From assembly GCA_020650975.1 (NCBI GenBank), contig JAIPMN010014554.1, forward strand, positions 2,840 to 26,298: DNA of 23,459 bases, read 5' to 3'. Source of the DNA: Apostichopus californicus (Eukaryota; Echinodermata; Holothuroidea; Aspidochirotida; Stichopodidae). The notes beneath the pieces are model-generated. The model saw only the letters and a list, made by a program, of their open reading frames with translations. It was not told the origin of the DNA and did no database searches. Within the stretch, counting starts at the first letter, position 1, and every line of letters begins with the position of its first letter. Of the stretch, positions 20,480 to 23,459 are shown one piece after another. Made by a program: the position numbers and the translations under genes.

Positions 20480-22459
20480 GTAAAAAAAATCACAACAGTT
20501 GTACACAATAGGATTGACTTTTTAAGAAATACTTACCATTAACATCCCAAGATAGAGAATTAGAAGTATTGTCCGAAAAAATAAAACAACGATTCCTTTT
20601 GGAAAATGAGTAACTACTTGGATGACGATGGGGTTGTGAGGCGAAAGTAATACTTTTAGCACATTAGTTTGAATAGTTTGGCATACAAGTTTTTTTTTCA
20701 TTTTGAAGTATGTTTGGATCGTTGTAGATAATTTCAGATGTGTAACAAGCTATTTGACATACGGTTTAGGGGCATAAGACTAGAAGCAAGTACATCTTTA
20801 CAAAATATATGACAAATTGATATGGCAAGCTAACTTATCGTTTTCGACGGTTAAGAGAGATGGAGAGATTTAGTTCCACGTCAACCAAACCGCAAGTTAC
20901 AAAGTATGGATAATATTTAAGATTTATCAACTATTCAGAAGTGACTTGAGGAAGAAAAAGCATTCGTTGTCTGTCCAACACAAAGCAAATCTCATGTTGT
21001 AAATTTGCTTATGCGTGAGTGGGTGTGGATAATATGTGTGTGGCAACAAGGGAACAGCTTACGGAACGAACGGGAGAATGTTATATAGCGAGATACAGAA
21101 AGTTAACCAAAATGAAGTCGAAAATTGTTATCATGTCCACGCCACCACCACTACCCCGCAGCCACTCCCATCATATATCATTGTTACATTAGCGCCTAAC
21201 GTACATGTTCACTAAACAAACTCCATAAGGAGGATGTGTATTGCTTAAATCTATAAATCCCGTTAAGTTTTCAGATTTCTCGAAAATCATCCAAATATTA
21301 TTCTCTGTTTCAGCGGTATGACGTCATTGATTTTTAACAGGCGATGGGATTGAACACGTGACTTTAATTTCCATTCGAGCTGTTACAAAGTATATATAAT
21401 AATTACGCTTTCATGTATGATGTTCGATAATTAGATTTCATTGGGAACAGTTTTTAATTAACGTTATACTGAAAAATTGCCAGATATGCTGTATTGAATC
21501 GTGCAGTATAACTTAGCAACCGCTCATAAAAGACGTAACACTATTTGAAGTAATGTTCAGTTGATACGATAATGACAAAGATAAATCAGCATTTTTTTTT
21601 CAACAAAATAATGCGGTCTTCCGCATTTGTGGACAACCTAAAATGTTCCTATACATAAGTATAACCAGCTTATTTTCTTTTTAATTTATGCGACATCATA
21701 TAAACAAAACTTACTTTCATGTATTGCTGTTACCATAACGTTGTCGTTTATTTCTTCTAGAGCGATCAATATAGTAATCCCTCGATTGCATATAATAATA
21801 ATAATAATAAAAGAAGAAACAACAAACTGGGAAACGTAAAAACTATAATTACGTAACTGAGGTAAGCTGGATGAAGATGACTATACAGTATAGATGATTT
21901 TGAAATCAATATCGAATAATTCCCGTCAGATAAAATTATATGTTTGATATAATTACACCAGTGCAGGTTGTTATTTGTGCCTGGAAGTCTTAACATTATA
22001 AGGTTATAATTGTATTATGTAAAGACGATCATTCTATTGAAGTTTAATTACAGTATGCAGAAACGACACTAAGGTTTGACGACTCTTGGGGCTGATCCCT
22101 ATTTCGAGCCTCCCTCCCCCACCTCTCTTTCCCTATTTAAAAATAAATATTAAAGTTAGCTAAACACTTCATCGTTGGAGGTTTCTAAATATCCAGTGAC
22201 ATGTGCAACATGCTGAGGAACCGAGGGATTTTAACCAAACACGACGTACGTAGGAGGATACATCATGCATGTACGATAAGAAATCAGTGAAATGGCAATG
22301 CGTGTTGTAAGGGAATAATTTGTCTTTTGTGTGATACCAATCATCGCACAGAAATCGATATTTTAGTAACGTACATTCAATTGGATGTTTTCGTCTAAAC
22401 ATTTCCTTTGTTTTTGGTGTTGAATTTGCTATTGTTTAAATTCCGTTGAAATGATGTGT
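20480..22459. other. Intergenic-like stretch: no gene recognised
   Basis: This is A+T-rich sequence. It holds a short (ATA)n/(AAT)n microsatellite at 21791-21811 and a CT-rich tract near 22110-22132. Minus-strand frames at 21766-21996 and 22169-22402 are unrecognised, and the first is partly the microsatellite read as poly-Leu. Confidence 0.35.
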
Positions 22460-22660
22460 AGTAAACAGTGGCGTCAATCCGATTTGAAACGTAGGGGGGG
22501 GGGGGACGTAACCTATTCGAGTATTCCGGCCGTAAGAACTATCTAAGCGGAGCGCCACCATCGGTTGGCGCGCAGCGTAGCACGAAAATTTAAGTTTTGA
22601 ATACCTGCAAGATCGCTGGAGATGGCACTTGCCAGGATGGATAGCAGCCATCTTGTTGCG
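22460..22660. repeat. GC-rich interspersed-repeat-like block
   Basis: It begins CAGTGGCGTCAATCCG, followed by twelve Gs (22494-22505). It then has a bulged hairpin, GCGCCACC (22552-22559) with GGTTGGCGC (22563-22571), and an imperfect pair of CAAGAT-type and ATCTTG arms at about 22609-22655. The CAGTGGCGT start and poly-G tract resemble small interspersed elements common in marine invertebrate genomes. The G+C content contrasts sharply with the flanks. The minus-strand frame through it (22436-22651) looks like a shadow, since it reads the G tract as poly-Pro. Confidence 0.4.
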
Positions 22661-23459
22661 TGATTTCGGGAGAAAAATACAAATTCGTCACTCAGGAAAT
22701 CTGCAATAAAGTTCATGCGACCTTCATTCTTGGTGGATTATTTCTTGTATTAGTGATTCCAATTGACATGAACATTAGAACCCAGTGCAAGTTGACAAAT
22801 GATGCGGCGAACTTGGTGGAACCCCAGCCCTATTTTGCCTATGTGTCAGAATAGAATACCCCTCATTTGTTCGAAACAATGACAACTAGGTTGCCCACCC
22901 CTCGCCTATAGGAACGATGTCCCAAAATGTCCCCGGACATATAGGCGAAGGAAGCTATCCGCCGCGACTGCATGTGAATTTCTCGACTTGCCGTCCTGGG
23001 AACCACAAAATGGTGCATTTCCTCATACGCCATTATTAATAATTTAAATAACTAACTAATTAGGCACAGCCCAGATCCGAGTTCGTATATTGAGCTTAGC
23101 GCAAATTTGGTCAAAAGTCGTCATACGCCAGCATGTTAAACCACCAATGACTTTAAATGCCACCGTGACACACTTCCAATGGGACTGTGTCAGTTTAAAT
23201 ATTTTGCTAGGTCTACGAGAATACATTTCTATGAAATTTGAAAAAAGGATGGCAAGACAAACCACTTTAATTATGTTTTCAGGACCTCACACATGCGCAT
23301 GTATCGTCAGACTTAGAATAGGTCCCATGTGAGTGGTGGCTAAAGTGATGAAGCATCAAAATATATCAGTGGTTGTTCGGTGGAGTCCTCACGCAAGTTA
23401 CCTCGGTTGCTATAGGTGGATCTGCATCTGGTAATCGGGTGAATTCTGGTCGGAGCGTA
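22661..23459. other. Right end: short unrecognised frames and inverted repeats
   Basis: Small frames at 22660-22854 (plus, with one hydrophobic stretch FILGGLFLVLVIPI), 23090-23332 (plus) and 23056-23265 (minus) match no family I know. TCGCCTATA (22902-22910) and TATAGGCGA (22940-22948) form an inverted repeat enclosing ATGTCC...GGACAT. ACATGCGCATGT (23291-23302) is a perfect 12-bp palindrome. The segment has somewhat higher G+C than the middle of the window and may be repeat-derived. Confidence 0.3.

Noticed and set aside
23056-23332. Overlapping plus and minus frames (about 80 and 69 codons) at the right end
   Set aside because: Neither resembles a known protein or has splice signals. The overlap means at most one is real, and the region could be repeat-derived.
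1-23459. Prokaryotic operon, phage or CRISPR content
   Set aside because: There are no long ORFs, ribosome-binding-site-led gene strings or regularly spaced direct repeats. Splice-site-flanked short coding islands point to a eukaryotic genome.

Overview
The window is eukaryotic, non-coding-rich DNA. It is strongly A+T-rich, has no long open reading frames, and carries short exon-like islands with consensus GT/AG splice sites, several repeats and G-rich tracts. The protein fragments and repeat style suggest a marine invertebrate, perhaps an echinoderm such as a sea cucumber. That placement is inference from remembered family style and was not tested by a search.

The best-supported content is the 3' half of one plus-strand gene. 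Five exon candidates fit together in phase: 575-780, 8278-8354, 14317-14378, 18107-18132 and 18666-18714. The joined fragment is about 139 residues. It holds two leucine-rich-repeat (LRR) helix/strand units of the kind found at the C-terminus of NLR (NACHT-LRR) innate immune receptors, followed by a Gly/Trp-containing linker and a charged tail ending at a stop codon. The introns are about 7.5, 6.0, 3.7 and 0.5 kb. A 3' UTR of about 1.6 kb probably ends at two AATAAA signals near 20268-20288. The NACHT and upstream exons would lie left of base 1. Exon 3 is not a multiple of three, yet skipping it still leaves exons 4 and 5 open in another frame, so two different C-termini are possible.

Intron 1 carries a three-unit AT-rich tandem repeat ending in a long hairpin (4234-4725), plus small palindromes. 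Intron 2 carries a diverged tandem duplication of about 310 bp (8602-9165) and a second, larger one (10987-13920), whose right copy has gained about 490 bp. Intron 3 carries two short diverged copies of another repeat (15096-15131 and 15318-15353), a compound trinucleotide microsatellite and G-quadruplex-type tracts.

Downstream of the gene (20310-23459) I see no confident gene. There is one possible isolated exon (20412-20479), a GC-rich interspersed-repeat-like block (22460-22660), and a few inverted repeats. No tRNA, rRNA, CRISPR array or bacterial-type feature was found.
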